A DNA stretch of 64,000 nucleotides, taken from assembly GCA_036768485.1 (NCBI GenBank), contig JAVLUZ010000143.1, positions 1,173,633 to 1,237,632 on the forward strand. Direction: 5' to 3'. Shown here one piece after another: positions 46,604 through 58,532 of the stretch; within the stretch, counting starts at the first letter, position 1; each line of letters opens with the position of its first letter. The DNA is from Mermis nigrescens (lineage: Eukaryota; Nematoda; Enoplea; Mermithida; Mermithidae). The position numbers were made by a program, and so were the translations under genes. The notes under the pieces were generated by a model, which saw nothing but the letters and a program-made list of their open reading frames with translations, was not told the DNA's origin and did not search any database.

Positions 46604-48870
46604 ATAGTTAGATGAGCGATGTTGACTAGAGGTACGATATCGTGATTGAGATCGATGTCTATTCTGTGAATTCGAACGCGATGGCGAGCAATTTCGACGC
46701 GAAAAGAACGCAATTGACTGCGATTGCGCACCATAGAATTAGTATTTTGATCAGTTTGGGTATTATGATTAGCATTATTAGACGTTTCTTGCCTTTGACG
46801 CGTGAAACATTCCTCATAAATGTGACCTATGCGCTTGCAAAAGGTGCAATATTTACGAGAAGAATTTTCTGGTTTCTCAGCACGCAATGAGCGATGAAAC
46901 GTTCGATGACGTGAACGATTTGGATCATTTTGGTTAGATGCGCGAGGAGTATCTTTAGGTACTACGCTGCCTACTGGAGCAGCTGTTACCAATACGTAAG
47001 GCGTTACTGCCTTTTTATCCTCAAATTCTTTATTAGCAAATTCAGCGCTTAGCGCATTGTCCGAAAATTCAGCTAATGATGCTCTAGGTTTTTTATGATA
47101 TGCCTCTTTCGAAATGTGTGGTAATAAACCTTGTTTTAGTTGATGTCGCATTAAATTATTGAAATGTGGCGAGTCAACTTCAAGGTAAGGATCAGATTTA
47201 ATTAACTCTTCGCGAATGAGAGATAATAAGCTTTAACCGATTCGTTAGGCTGCTGTTTGTGTGACAAAAAACGATTAAAGAGCGCACCGGTGTCCATAGG
47301 ACAAAATTCGGCTTATTAGCGCTTGGTTCCAGCTTTGAGCAAGATTGTTGTAGTATCAGCAGGTAACAAATGGGGTAGAACGCAAAACATAAGGGTCAAG
47401 AAATCCAGTAGCGAATTTTAAACGATCAGCTTTGTCAATATCATAGGTATTGGCAAAGTCTATCTCAAATTCTGCAAAATATGCCTTTATATCTGATTTA
47501 TCGCATGCTGTGTACTTTTTATTGCAATTGCAAATTGCATCTGCTGCAAAAATGGGTCCGCGTTATCTAGCTGAATCCAGTGAGACGCGAGTCACTGCGC
47601 TAAGCTTTCAGATGAAGAACCTGAACTATGCCGATGACGTCAGTCTCGCGCGATCGAGATCATGCCGACGCGAGCGACGACTGTGCGGGCGATCATAACG
47701 ATGAGATGAGCTTTCGTCAGAAAATTCGACATGTTTTCTCCTACTAGATGATTCAGGTAGGGATGCAGATTCATTTGCAAATTTGCAGATTCGTTGTTAG
47801 ATGCCAGATAAATTTATCTCAACCGGTTGCATTCTCAGGTACTAGAAGAATGCAAAATAGGATTACTAGGTGGTAATTTCACGTTCATGGGATGTAGTAC
47901 ATAATTATTGGCCAAAGATTTCTCCTTGAGGTGGAAAATACTGCAGCAGTGTGGATTTAATTGCTACTGCGAATTCGTAGTGAAGGATTAGGTACGAAAA
48001 GAAGGCGCGTTACTGATTTACATGACAGCGTAGCGCTGAGATCGCGACGTTTGCGAAATCGGTACCGACGGCTAAGTCGGAATCAAGAGGGTATATTTTC
48101 TGAAAACCCGAGTTTAAATGATTGCAAACCAAGCCGTCATAGAATCAGTGACATAATATAGAGATTCTAGGTACGCATCGACATGCAACCTTGAGAGATA
48201 TTGTAATGCTTCACAGAGAGCATGACCGACGCTCTGTTGCTAGTAGACAATAGTGGAAGATGGCACGATGCGTATTTTGCAGCAATTGTACTTCGACCCC
48301 GAAAACATTAAATTTACTGATCGATTGATTGTATAACGTGTCAGATGATTATTTTCAGTGCGATTCAAAACTGTTGTGGTTCACATACGTTTCAGCTCCA
48401 GATGTGTTTATATTTCATCCGCAGTTTCTTGATCTTGATCAACGCGCTATAGGGTCCGAAAGGTCAGCGAACCAATAGGCTTGTAGCGCTTAAAATAAGA
48501 TCATTAGTCAGCATTAGCATTAGCGTTGCTCTTTGTCGGTGATTTCATGCACACGATCTATGATTACTTTCACGTCAGAATCGGATTTTGCGCTCCGCAC
48601 TGGTTTCAGGATTATTTGCCGTGTTAACGGGTATGTCGTGACTATCAATCATTGTGTGACTTGATTAATTCGTCAATATTAGGTCCGACCCAGCCGAATC
48701 GAAAATTGATTAATGCGCGCATGTACCTAGTCGTCAACAACAGTTCATCTTCAGACTGTGATTGCTCGTCGGCATGTAGTGACGCGGGTAATTTATCATT
48801 ATTCGCCTTAGTAGTTACTGTCTTCGTAATCGTGTCATTACCCGCAGGAATTACACCGCTATTAGAGGTC
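46600..48870 (-). pseudogene. Gag of copy 1
   Basis: The frame 47151-46600 holds a CTFCKRIGHIYEEC zinc knuckle (C-X2-C-X4-H-X4-C, about 46855-46815) after a Lys/Arg-rich stretch. Upstream, 47151-48870 aligns with copy A gag but is full of stops and indels, so the capsid cannot be read. The decay is much heavier than in the third ORF of the same copy. Confidence 0.75.
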
Positions 48871-49430
48871 AACAGGCGCAGTAGGTAATTGGCGAGCTGA
48901 AGCAGGTGGCACGGAAGGTTTTTTTCAATTTAGCGCGGTGTCCGCAAAACCTTTTTCCTGCCATTTTAGGTATCAAAAAATGTCGAAAAATGGACTTTGG
49001 AAAATAAATTCAGTGACGTTGAAATTTTTCCCAAAATAAATGTTTCGAATCGAACTTTGTCGATCCGGAAAACAGGTCTTTCCACGCAGAATAGTACTCT
49101 CCTTCACGTGAAGGTAAGACATACCTAGACGCAGAAACGATTCGCAAGCAAGATAGGACCAAGCCTCGAAGCGCAAGAACGTGCAGCACGCGGGTTTGTA
49201 GTGAAAAGAGGTAGGGGAAGAAACCCGAAACGACTAGGAAATTCGTTCCGTCGGGCTTAGGGGGGGAGCGTTCATCGGTCACGTCTGAGGGTCAGACACA
49301 GGCGGTGTAGTGGGGTCGCGAGCTGCGGAGGAGCCGCCGCCGTCCGAAGAAGAGATCCGACGGAAATAGAAAAGGCTCAATGACTCTACCACTCTGACAC
49401 ATCAAAATCTTTCACCACGGACGCTTCACT
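48871..49430 (-). other. Leader of copy 1, inner part
   Basis: Aligns with copy A at about 8640-9115, including the ACCACGGACGCTT string next to the LINE. Frames here (49176-48973, 49282-49010) are not conserved in copy A and are not credible. Confidence 0.55.
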
Positions 49431-52400
49431 GGGGTTGCACCACTGCAGCTGTTCCAGACCACCAGAGCTGAGTGGCACGCGCCCCCGGGTGGCGGATAGG
49501 AAAGCTCCTACGAGTAGCATTTATGCTATTATGGCTAACGGAGTAGTGTCTTCGGACACCGCGGACCACTGGTGGACCCTTGGGTGTGGCGAGCCCTTGT
49601 GGTATTCAAGCTGAAAAACATCATGAAATGGCACAGTACAATCTCCGCAGTCGAAATGCTACGGCGTACCCGGTAGGCGACGCAAAGTTATATGATGTTG
49701 TAAAAAGTGTCGAACATGGCTTTACTAGCTTAAATCCCAACGGGCCCTTTCAAGGCCAATGAGTTCTAGCACACTTAATGTGCGTACCTTGCTTCAAACA
49801 GGCCAGCAATCACTACTGGCAAAGACCTTCATGATAGAAAGGCTGACGTATGTTGTCTGACTGAAACACGACTACTAAATAATGGAACAACTGTATTAAA
49901 GCGGTTCCCTCAGCCAAGGATAGCTTTTAAAATGTATTATAGTGGACCAGTGGGTACTGGTCAACATAGGTGATGTCAATGTCCTTTATCCACATAGAAT
50001 CACGACTAGCTCATACATGCAGCTGGAACCCAATCAGTGAACGTCTGCAGTGCATGCGCTTTACAGCAATAAAATGTTTACAACAGTTATTGCACATATG
50101 CTCCAACAAATGCTGCTGCAGACAATGATGCTGAAGCCTTCTGCTGCAGCTCAAAGATGAAATAGTGTAAAAGCCAAAAGAATACCTCTCATATTAGAAG
50201 GAGATTTCAATGCTTTCAGCTATTGTCCGAGTTCAATAGAAATGTTGTCGGGCAACATTCTGTTGGTCGCAAATGCAGAAATGGCTCACTTCTGTTCAAA
50301 CTCGCCACAACTTACAGCTTAATGATTACAACCACATTCTTTATCATAAACTGAGACACTTAGACAGACCTGGATCAGCCTTGATGTTCAACACAAAACA
50401 AATCGATTACGTCCTAATCAAGCAGAAATATAGGAATCCCAGTCATTGATAGCCGAGCTTCTGGGATTAAACGTAGTCACTGACCACGCTATGGTTGGCT
50501 CAGAGGTAAACCCTAAACCGGTTTTCCCTAAAAAAGTAGAAACTGTCCAACGCTTTGATGTTGCTCAACTAAAATGCCCCGTGATAATGGAAAAATTCAA
50601 AAGATCATGCTCATTTAACCTCGATAAAGGGAACTCCAGCCCAAGTACAAGACTCTCCCGAGAACTACTGTGTCAAAAATAAAGGAAGCTGTATCTGAGG
50701 ACTGCAAAAACGACATTGGCTACACGAAACCTGCACGTAACGACTGGATCAGCGCAGATACCATCAATCTCTCTAATGAGCGTAAGCTTGCAGTGGCCAA
50801 TCAAAAACATGATACAGCAAAAGTACTTGCTAGAAAAATTAAACAACAGGCACGCAAGGATAAAGAGGTTCATTGGAATCAAAAAAGCCTTTGGAACTTG
50901 AAAGAGCTAGAGATACAGGTGATTCCAAGAAGCTATTCCAGTTGATGAAGGACCTGCGAGGAAATACACTCAACCAATCAGTAGATGCAATCTCTGACAT
51001 GAAGTGGTAATTTAATTTGCAACAAAAGCGCCAAAGCTCAATCAATGGGTTCAACATTTTCTGGAGTTACTCAACAATGCACCTCTTTCCTGCTATTCAA
51101 CATCACATTGTATTGCCAGCACCGACAATGTATAATGTCCAAGAAGGACCACCAAATCAGATGGAAATTACCAAGGTAATTAAAAGTTTTCGAAGTGGAA
51201 AAGCCCCAGGTGCCGATGGTATCAATCCAGAAATCTATAAATGTTGCAAAGAGATACTAGTAGCCTTACCTTGAGCAACTCTTCAAAGGTATCTGGACAA
51301 CAGAGAGCATACCATCCGATTGGGAAACGGCAATATTAATACCAATACGCAGTAAGAAAGGCGATAGGATTAAATGTAAAAACTACAGAGGTATTTCCCG
51401 GTTAAACATTGCCTATAAAATCATGGAACGAATCCTACTTAACAGGCTTGTTACCGAAAGGACATGAGAACTAGAGAAAATCAGGCCGGATTTAGACCAG
51501 GAAGAGGTTGTATTGACGCAGACTTTTTCGCTCTAGCGTCAGTTATTGGAACTTAGGCATGAATTTCGTCAAGAATCACATGTTGCCTTCATTGACTTCA
51601 CAGCCGCATTTGACAGCATAGACCGATCTAGTATATGGTTCCAACTCGAATCTGATGGAGTTCCACCAAAGTTATGCTCAGCTTATAGCTGCCCTTTATA
51701 AAAGGACAATATGCAAAGTCCGTGCCTATGGAAGCTTTAGTGTATGAATTTGAAGTTTCAACTGGGGTCAGACAAGGAGGAATTCTCTCTCCTCTTCTAT
51801 TCAACTATTGTCTAGATCATATTCTAGAAACAGCATTCACAGAGTCACCGTATGGTATTATTTTGCAATCCTTCAGGCAAAAGTTTATCAGATCTTACTT
51901 TTGCTGATGATATTGCCCTTCTAGCAGAATCACAAGCCGATCTACAAGCCATGCTGAATACTATCCAAAGAGAAGCCCGCAAACATCGGACTAAAAATAA
52001 ATCCTGCAAAGACCAAGTATTTGACATCTGGTAGCCCTGACCATGCACTCAAAATTAGGTGACGAAAGTATTAAGTTAGTCAATTCCTTCACTTACCTAG
52101 GATCTCAAATAACAACAACAGGAGGAGACTCCCGAAGAAACAATAGCTAGAGTCAGGAAGGCTGCAAATACTTTTAGTGTACTACGAAGCTTGTTGAAAA
52201 GAAAGGACGTGGCATCAAACAAAGATCCGCATATATTGTGCAACAGTTAGAGCCACCCTGCTATATGGATCAGAAACATGGCCAGTAAGAGTCGAAGACA
52301 CAAAAAGACTTGAAACATTTGACTACAGATGCCTTAGACGTATCCTTGGAATTCATTTCCCAATGCTTATTAAGAACAAAGTAATCCTTGAACAGGCAAA

Positions 52401-52759
52401 AATTCCAAACATATCAGAAACCATAAAATGCGGCGCTGGAAATGGTTCGGACATGTCCTAAGGATGCCAGAAGAACGTATGCCAGCTCTAACATTCATAA
52501 GTACAAACCATGCAACATGGAAAAGACCCAAAGGAGGTGTAAGACAAACAATGCATCGATTACTGCATAAAGAAGCCGAAGAGATTATTCTGAAACCGTT
52601 CAACCTGAGTCGAAAAGAAAACAACAAAAGCTGGATCAAACATCTGACCACGCTAGCCTCAGACAGACTGCAATGGAAAGAACATTATCCAACGACTGTA
52701 GTCAACATGATGTCCCGAACAGAGCAATGCTGTCCTGTGAATCGGATTAAGCAAGTAAG
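49431..52759 (+). mobile_element. Non-LTR retrotransposon (LINE) inserted in the leader of copy 1
   Basis: The empty site in copy A (about 9115-9135, GACGCTTACTTAAATG) shows that this 3.3-kb block is an insertion. CACT stands on both sides (49427-49430 and 52760-52763), a short target duplication. The order endonuclease (about 50100-50560), RT (about 51150-52060), C-terminal segment (to about 52760) is that of an APE-type LINE. The 3' end is TAAGCAAGTAAG, not poly(A). The C-terminal MRRWKWFGHVLRMPEER string is common in RTE-like and related endonuclease/RT elements; the clade is not fixed. Confidence 0.85.
49580..50680 (+). pseudogene. LINE AP endonuclease remnant
   Basis: Broken frames. LNVRTL near 49775 matches the opening motif, LILEGDFNAF near 50200 contains the catalytic GDFNA, and VVTDHAMVGSE near 50480 gives the terminal S/T-D-H motif. 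The endonuclease would nick target DNA to prime reverse transcription. Many stops lie between. Confidence 0.75.
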
Positions 52760-52770
52760 CACTTAAATTG
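50670..52770 (+). pseudogene. LINE reverse transcriptase remnant
   Basis: Motifs in order: KSFRSGKAPGADGINPEIYK (about 51183), ENQAGFRPGRGCIDA (about 51475), GVRQGGILSPLLFN (about 51762), LTFADDIALLAES (about 51892, catalytic FADD) and RRWKWFGHVLRMPEERMPAL (about 52430). Frames change at least four times. The frame at 52428-52766 is the C-terminal piece. Copies RNA at the nicked target. Confidence 0.88.
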
Positions 52771-52926
52771 CGCACTGCCACGATCGCTGGTCGATACAAC
52801 AACAAAGGTGAACGAAATGTTACACATTTTTAGATGGCCAAAATGATAATTTTTGGATCGAAAAATAATTTTACGATGATTGATCAGCTCGGCTGTAGCT
52901 AGCAGCCTAAAGGAGGGAACATCCAA
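52764..52926 (-). other. Leader of copy 1, outer part
   Basis: Uninterrupted here, and therefore the empty site for the Helitron-like insertion of copy A (A-T junction at 52817/52818). Includes GGCTGTAGCTAGCAGCC, a near-palindrome next to the expected primer site. Confidence 0.7.
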
Positions 52927-53978
52927 TGTAAATGTAGAGCCGCCTTATGTCTACAGAGAATCGACATAGGACGGATACATTACCTTCGAGATTTACCTAG
53001 GTACGTAGGTACTTAAGTCTGCGCTTAGTGCTGGCCCCGATCGCGCGGCTCTGAATGGCTTTCGATCTTTGGACCCTTAGAGACCTTACGGCTTCGATCC
53101 CCTCAGCCCTAATATTGCTGGCTGCTTCTATGTCGGGTGATCTCAGCAGCTACGCCCTAAGACCTAAGGCTACTTACCTAGTCTCGGAATTTGCCGCGGA
53201 GGTCAGTTGACCTATCTCAAGCTCAAGTTGTTTATTTAACTTATTTTCAATCAGTGCCTGATTCGAAATGTTTTGGTTCCTAATATGTGTAGCACGCTGA
53301 ACTATGAAAACAACAACAACGAGCTCTATGCTGATCAATCATCCTTAAAGATTAAATAATAATTTTGATCAATTTTTGGCTTGAGAGATAAATTATGATT
53401 TCCAAATGAAATAAACTATCATACGAAATTTACCTATCAGTCCACTAAGACTGGGAAGAAATCCTTGACGAGTAGATGCCCGACCTAACCCTCGGTATAA
53501 CCAGGAACCACTGGGTAGGTTTTCTCTATTTTAATTCAACGATGAATTCACGGCCTGAAGCCGGACAACAAGCAAAAGAAAAACGAAAACGTACGGACTA
53601 TGTCAACGTACGACTGGCAAACGAAAAGCAAAAACGCCAGACTAAACTACAACGTTAAGTACACTGGCCTCAAGGACCATTACAGTAAATTAAACAAAGA
53701 TCAATTTAACGTAATACTGATAAGCTTTTATCTCAGATCAATTGTTATCGATTACACAAGCGGTATGCATGAAACAATTACTATTATCATACACTTAACT
53801 CTATGCTACCGGACAAGTATCTAAATGTTTTTTATTATTGAAAATTTGGGGAAATAATGGGAAGACCGAAGGCATAGCCCACAGTGCACTATCATCGATA
53901 GCTACTAGTATTGGCTATGTTATGGCTATCGCGAACTGCTAAGGCAGGTTCGCCTACCGTGTAACTCTCGCAGTTACA
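52927..53978 (-). repeat. 5' LTR of copy 1 (about 1052 bp)
   Basis: TGTAACT at 53978 to TTTACA at 52927. Motif order as in the other LTRs, inverted AGGTCA repeat at 53200-53213. Several small differences from the 3' LTR at 36223, including a changed segment at about 53450-53480 and a shorter stretch near 53560. Confidence 0.9.
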
Positions 53979-54130
53979 CGAGTTAGAAATGAGTGTGTGA
54001 AGTGTAAACCGAAAAATCAAATAATTTGCAGAGGACTAATTTTTTTGAAGTGTTGCCCCCAAACTGTAGATTACGAAGCTGACCTTAAAATTTCTTTACA
54101 CTCAATGGTTGTTGCACAAAAATGTAAAGT
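53979..54130 (+). repeat. Fragment of Helitron-like subfamily D
   Basis: GAGTTAG-AATGAG, GTGTAAACCGAAAAATCAAATAATTTGC and CTTTACACTCAATGGTTGTTGCAC match 26480-26640 of copy D in order. The LTR junction at 53978 falls inside this match. Confidence 0.7.
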
Positions 54131-54300
54131 ATACGGGTCAATATTTGAAAATTTTTCCGCAAAATTTTTGATGCCAATGGATAGTACTATGAGAAACGTT
54201 GAAAATAATGTTTTTTCGCCATACCACCGTTTTAAGGCTATTTTTTGACCTTTGAAAATGTTGCACCCCAAAAATTTTGGTGCTGCCCAAGTATGGTCAG
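54130..54300 (+). repeat. hAT-like MITE fragment
   Basis: ATGCCAATGGATAGT, TTTTTTCGCCATACCACC and TTTTGGTGCTGCCCAAGTATGG, in the orientation of 33284-33565. The left G-rich half is missing. Confidence 0.65.
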
Positions 54301-54410
54301 AATAAGCAAATTGCTGAAAATTTTACTAAAATTTGAACCCCGGAGGATCTACAGTAATCTGAGGGGTTTAACTTCTGGGGGTACACATGGACAACCCCTA
54401 CGCCCATGTG

Positions 54411-54669
54411 CATACGTGGGCAGCAAGAAAATTCTGGGGGGTGCAAGATTTTTTCGAAGGTCGAAAAATGGCCTTAAAAATGGTGGTATTGCGATAAAAA
54501 CACCATTTTTTGACGTTTCTCATCGAGCACTATCCATTGGCATCAAAAAATTGCGAAGAAAAAACGAAAAAAATTTTCAAAAATTGAATTCTGGGGGGTA
54601 TTTTGATTTCTGGGGGGGTATTTTGTTTCGGGGGGTGCATACCCCCCAAACCCCCCACGCCCAGGTGTG
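54411..54669 (-). mobile_element. hAT-like MITE, 259 bp
   Basis: CATACGTGGGCAGCAAG to CGCCCAGGTGTG, the same layout as 57069-57332. No matching 8-base flanks. Both ends keep the terminal inverted repeat. Confidence 0.75.
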
Positions 54670-55220
54670 CATATTACATTTCCTAATCCCACTATGGGTT
54701 CGATCGAAATGCGGCCGCCCCCCGTATCATTAAGTCCGCTCTTAAGTCAACTTGAACAGTTTAACTCAATCCACGAGTATCTGTGCCTGCTACCCTATCT
54801 CTGCTACTGTTACATAGCTTACATACAAATAAATATCAATAACTCAGATCGTGTATATCCGCCTTGATAAACCAGACACTAAAATTGCGTTTTTGACTGA
54901 TTCAAGCAGAATTCACCTTTCAAAATGCTTTGAGTTTTATCCCAATTTTTGAAAAAATGACATCTGTAATCGAACGGAAAACAGTCTTTCTTTGACTGAT
55001 TCCGATTCTCGATAAATCAAGAATGCCTATTCCGACGCTGATTCCTCAAATTTCGTGGAGTAACTTAAGAAATGGTACTTTCAGAATACTAAAAAATAAA
55101 CATCAGAAGAGCGGATTTTTTCGCTCAGTACTTAGAACATGTTGAAAGAAAGCGCGGAAAAATATTCATCCGTTTAGGATCAATATTACAAAAGCTATGG
55201 GTTTCGCTAATTAACCTCTT
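54670..55220. other. No recognised gene
   Basis: AT-rich sequence with no frame, repeat or RNA motif that I recognise. Confidence 0.4.
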
Positions 55221-55425
55221 TTCGACCTAAGCATGCATCTTCTCGACCTAAGTATTTGAAGATTCAAAGAGCTGAATGCAGAATCGCATGTAGATACCCA
55301 ACCTACGTCGACTCTAAGCATCTACACATCAACCTATGCATCTATACATCGACCTAAGCATCTATATACATCGATCTGCAACTGTACATCGACCTGCACG
55401 TGGAGCGACCTCGACCTGAGCAGCT
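55221..55425. repeat. Minisatellite of about 20 bp units
   Basis: Variants of CATCGACCTAAGCATCTATA recur about eight times, more regular at 55305-55400 and decayed at both ends. Confidence 0.75.
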
Positions 55426-55912
55426 TAAAACACCTTTTCAGATATACTAAGCCTAAGCCTAAGTATAATAGAAGCAAAAACTTAGATTTTCCTATATCTT
55501 ATTAAGTAAAACCGAAAAAAACATGCAAAAAATATGAAAATTTTTTTAACTTTTTAAAATTTCAAACAGCTTTCTGCGCCTTTTTTTTTTTTTCTCCTTA
55601 ATTTCAGCCCATGTTATTTATTTCTGACAAACGTGTTAGTCCTTGGATCGAGCCGTTTAATCGTCCCACCCAACACTCAAATCGAGAGTTGCCTGCAACT
55701 TTGCAAGTATGGCTCCAGATTTTCACTAAATTTTTTTCCGCGCTTCAATTTATCAAGTTCACCAGTTTGCCAAAAAAAAATTTGGCATTCCGTATTCGTT
55801 TTACTTTTTTCTAAAAGTACCATATTCTTAAGTTTAGCCAAATTTCGTAATCACCGATTTCGATTCGATTCCATGAAAAATGACTGATTCTGTCCGAATT
55901 CGATTAATCGAA
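55426..55912. other. No recognised gene
   Basis: A poly(T) run at about 55582-55594 and AT-rich sequence. Two short overlapping plus frames (55611-55887) show no motif. Confidence 0.4.
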
Positions 55913-56275
55913 CCTCCCTAGTAGCTACTCATTTACATAAGAAGGCTAAGATTTATTTAGGTAGATGTTGTTTATATGTGGGTATACATACTCTGTTATC
56001 ATACGACGATTGTTCGTAAATTCTTTTAGTGTCGCTTTGCCAAAGTAATATTGTCGTTCGTGAAATTAGCAAAGAAGGTTGCAACATCGATCAAGTCAGA
56101 CATTTTAGTATATATATTAACCGACCGATCGTTGCTAAAAGTTTTGGAAAATGAGTTTCCTAAGCGAGAGTTGTAAACCAAGAGAAACTTACCTACTATT
56201 AAATTATGAAGAGAATTATAAAAGATTTAAACTTTAAGAAAATGTAGAAAGGTGGGATGTTGGTAAATTAAAACA
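55913..56275 (-). repeat. Fragments shared with 35380-35740 and the Helitron-like family
   Basis: AACCTCCCTAGTAGCTACT and ATTTATTTAGGTAGATGT match 35419-35480. CTAAGCGAGAGTTGTAAACC through GGTGGGATGTTGGTAAATTA (56155-56270) is the reverse complement of about 11630-11770 of copy A. Confidence 0.7.
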
Positions 56276-57455
56276 AATTTAGAGGATATGATGAAACATT
56301 ATTGTTGAGGATAGCGATCGATCATGTTATGTATAATGACTCCTTGATTAAAAGATCAAAAGAGTTGAATGATGTTTGCGTTGATGACACATTTGTCGTG
56401 TTTTCGGACAGAGTTCTGTGACTACATGAATCAGCAACATCACATTTGAAACTGAATGTGATAAGAAATTAAACTTCCTTGATGTGCTTGTTGAAAGCGA
56501 AGTCCGATGATATTGTGACATCTTCATATCATAAACCCACATTTTCTGGCCTTTATGCCAAATTGTCTTGCTTCATTCCTTTTGCCTATAAAGTTGGTTT
56601 AATAAGGACACTTGTGAGTCGTATTTACATGATTTGTAACTCATATCAGACTTTTGTTCATGATATTGACAAAGCTTGATTGATAAGGTCATATCTGACT
56701 TTATGACGAAGATTTATAATAAGAGTGATGACATAAACGTCGGATGTGATAAACTATGCTATTCTCTTGTTTTGCCTTACACTGGTGTGCATGGCTACAA
56801 TGTACGCAGCAGAATTCAAGAGCTTATATCTGTATTTTACCCTCAGATTAGAGCAAGGTTTGTTTTCAAACCTGTCATGTGTATCAGCCGGTTTTTCAAG
56901 AACAAGGATGCTGTACCTGCTTAGCTACTCTCAAATTTAGTATATAAGTATACGTGTTCTAGTTGTATGGCTAGTTACATTGGTGAAACTCGCCGACATT
57001 TTACGAGTAGAGTTGCAGAGCATACTGGCATCTCATTTGCTACAGGAAAGCCAATTCAGGGTGATAGCCATACGTGGGCAGCAAGAAATTTCTAGGGGGG
57101 TGCAAGATTTTTTTGAAGGTCAAAAAATGGCCTTAAAAATGGTGGTATGGTGATAAAAACACCATTTTTCGACGTTTCTCATCAAGCACTATCCATTGGC
57201 ATCAAAAAATTTGCGAAAAAAGTGAAAAAAAATTTTCAAAAATTGAATTCTGGGGGGTATTTTGATTTCTGGGGGTGGTATTTTGGTTTCTGGGGGGTGC
57301 ATACCTCCCCAAACCCCCCACGCCCAGATGTGGTGATAGCTTATCTTCTATTCACAAACATATCTCAAATAGCAATCATTCAATTACATCAGATTGCTTC
57401 AAGGTTATTAGTCGAGCTCTCCAACTCTCTTTGATCTTTTAATCAAGAAGTTATT
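56276..57455 (+). pseudogene. Penelope-like element remnant: RT end and GIY-YIG endonuclease
   Basis: The RT catalytic box appears as VDDTFVVF at 56380-56403, followed in broken frames by KLNFLDVLVESE, SYHKPTFSGLYAKL and PFAYKVGLIRTLVSRIY, the typical Penelope RT C terminus. Near 56940 YKYTCSSC and ASYIGETRRHFTSRVAEH begin a GIY-YIG-type endonuclease, whose remainder (SSIHKHISNSNHSI) resumes at about 57341 after a MITE. Such elements copy themselves at nicked DNA or telomere-like ends. The 5' part is missing and the gene is broken by indels and the MITE. Confidence 0.85.
57069..57332 (-). mobile_element. hAT-like MITE, 264 bp, inside the Penelope-like endonuclease
   Basis: Terminal inverted repeats CATACGTGGGC and GCCCAGATGTG, with GTGATAGC at 57061-57068 and 57333-57340 as a perfect 8-bp target duplication. 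The interior holds an ATTTTTTTGAAGG part, a GTTTCTCATCAAGCACTATCC part and G-rich runs. No transposase. This is the best defined member of the family and the reference for the others. Confidence 0.92.
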
Positions 57456-57460
57456 ATACA

Positions 57461-58523
57461 TGTAAATGTAGCCGGTTCTGATCTGGGTCTACAGAATCAT
57501 CACAGATACGAACCGTACTAACATTCACCCTCGAGATTTACCTAGGTACATAGGTACTTAAGTCTACGCTTAGTGCTGGCCCCGATCGCGCGGCTCTAAT
57601 GGCTTTCGATCTTTGGACCCTTAGAGACCTTACGGCTTCGATCCCCTCAGCCCTAATATTGCTGGCCGCTTTTATGTCGGGTGATCTCAGCAGCTACGCC
57701 CTAAGACCTAAGGCTACCTACCTAGTCTCGGAATTTGCCGCGGAGGTCAGTTGACCTATCTCAAGCTCAAGTTGTTATTTAACTTATTTTCAATCAGTGC
57801 CTGATTCGAAATGTTTTTGGTTCCTAATTTGTGTAGCACGCTGAACTATGAAAACAACAACAACGAGCTCTATGCTGATCAATCATCCTTAAAGATTAGA
57901 TAATAATTTTGATCAATTTTTTGGCTTGAGAGATAAATTATGATTTTCGAATAAAATAGACTATCATACGAAATTTACCTATCAGTCCACTAGATGGGTG
58001 GAAATCCTCGACGTAGGGATGGTGGCCGACCTAACCCTCGGTATAACCAAAACCACTGGGCAGGTTTTTCTATATTTTTATTCGACGCAGAATTCACGGC
58101 CTATAGCCGGACAACAAAATACGCAAAAGAAAAACGATAATGTACAGTCGAACAACCGGCCAACGAAAAAACCAAAACGCCAGACTAAACTACAACGTTA
58201 CGTACACTGGCCTCAAGGACCATTACAGTAAATTAAAGAAAGATCAATTTAACGTAATACTGAATCACTTTTATCTCAGATCGAAAGTTCTCGATTTACG
58301 TAAGCGGTATGCATTAAACAATTACTATTATCATACACTTAACTCTATGCTACCGGACAAGTATCTAAATGTTTTTAATTATTGAAAATTTGGGGAAATA
58401 ATGGGAAGACCGAAGGCATAGCCCACAGTGCACTATCATAGATAGCTACTAGTATTGGCTATGTTATGGCTATCGCGAACTGCTAAGGCAGGTTCGCCTA
58501 CACGTGTAACTCTCGCAGTTACA
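57461..58523 (-). repeat. 3' LTR of copy B (1063 bp)
   Basis: TGTAACT at 58523 to TTTACA at 57461, nearly identical to 36223-37278. The inverted AGGTCA repeat is at 57744-57757. The segment 57470-57530 differs from other copies. Confidence 0.92.
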
Positions 58524-58532
58524 CTCCCCCAC
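58524..58532 (-). promoter_or_regulatory. Polypurine tract of copy B
   Basis: GTGGGGGAG on the minus strand, directly before the LTR, identical to copy 1. Confidence 0.85.

Larger units (their letters stand above)
36223..53978 (-). mobile_element. Family G Gypsy element, copy 1
   Basis: Minus-strand order from 53978: LTR (53978-52927), leader (interrupted by a LINE at 49431-52759), gag (about 48870-46600), protease (about 46300-45900), RT/RNase H (about 45250-44020), integrase (about 43660-42150), third ORF (42225-38070), 3' untranslated region, polypurine tract (37287-37279), LTR (37278-36223). Without the LINE it is about 14.4 kb, long for a Gypsy element because of the third ORF and leader. 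The LTRs are unequal and the outer flanks share no target duplication (CAATT against CGAGT), so the two ends may come from different insertions. Confidence 0.88.

Noticed and set aside
52880..52927. Assigning a tRNA primer to family G from the bases next to the 5' LTR.
   Set aside because: The TGG start fits, but copies differ in the following bases and neither gives the T-arm and acceptor spacing of a tRNA 3' end.
55221..55425. CRISPR-like array.
   Set aside because: Units are directly adjacent without unique spacers and the sequence context is a eukaryotic genome; it is a minisatellite.
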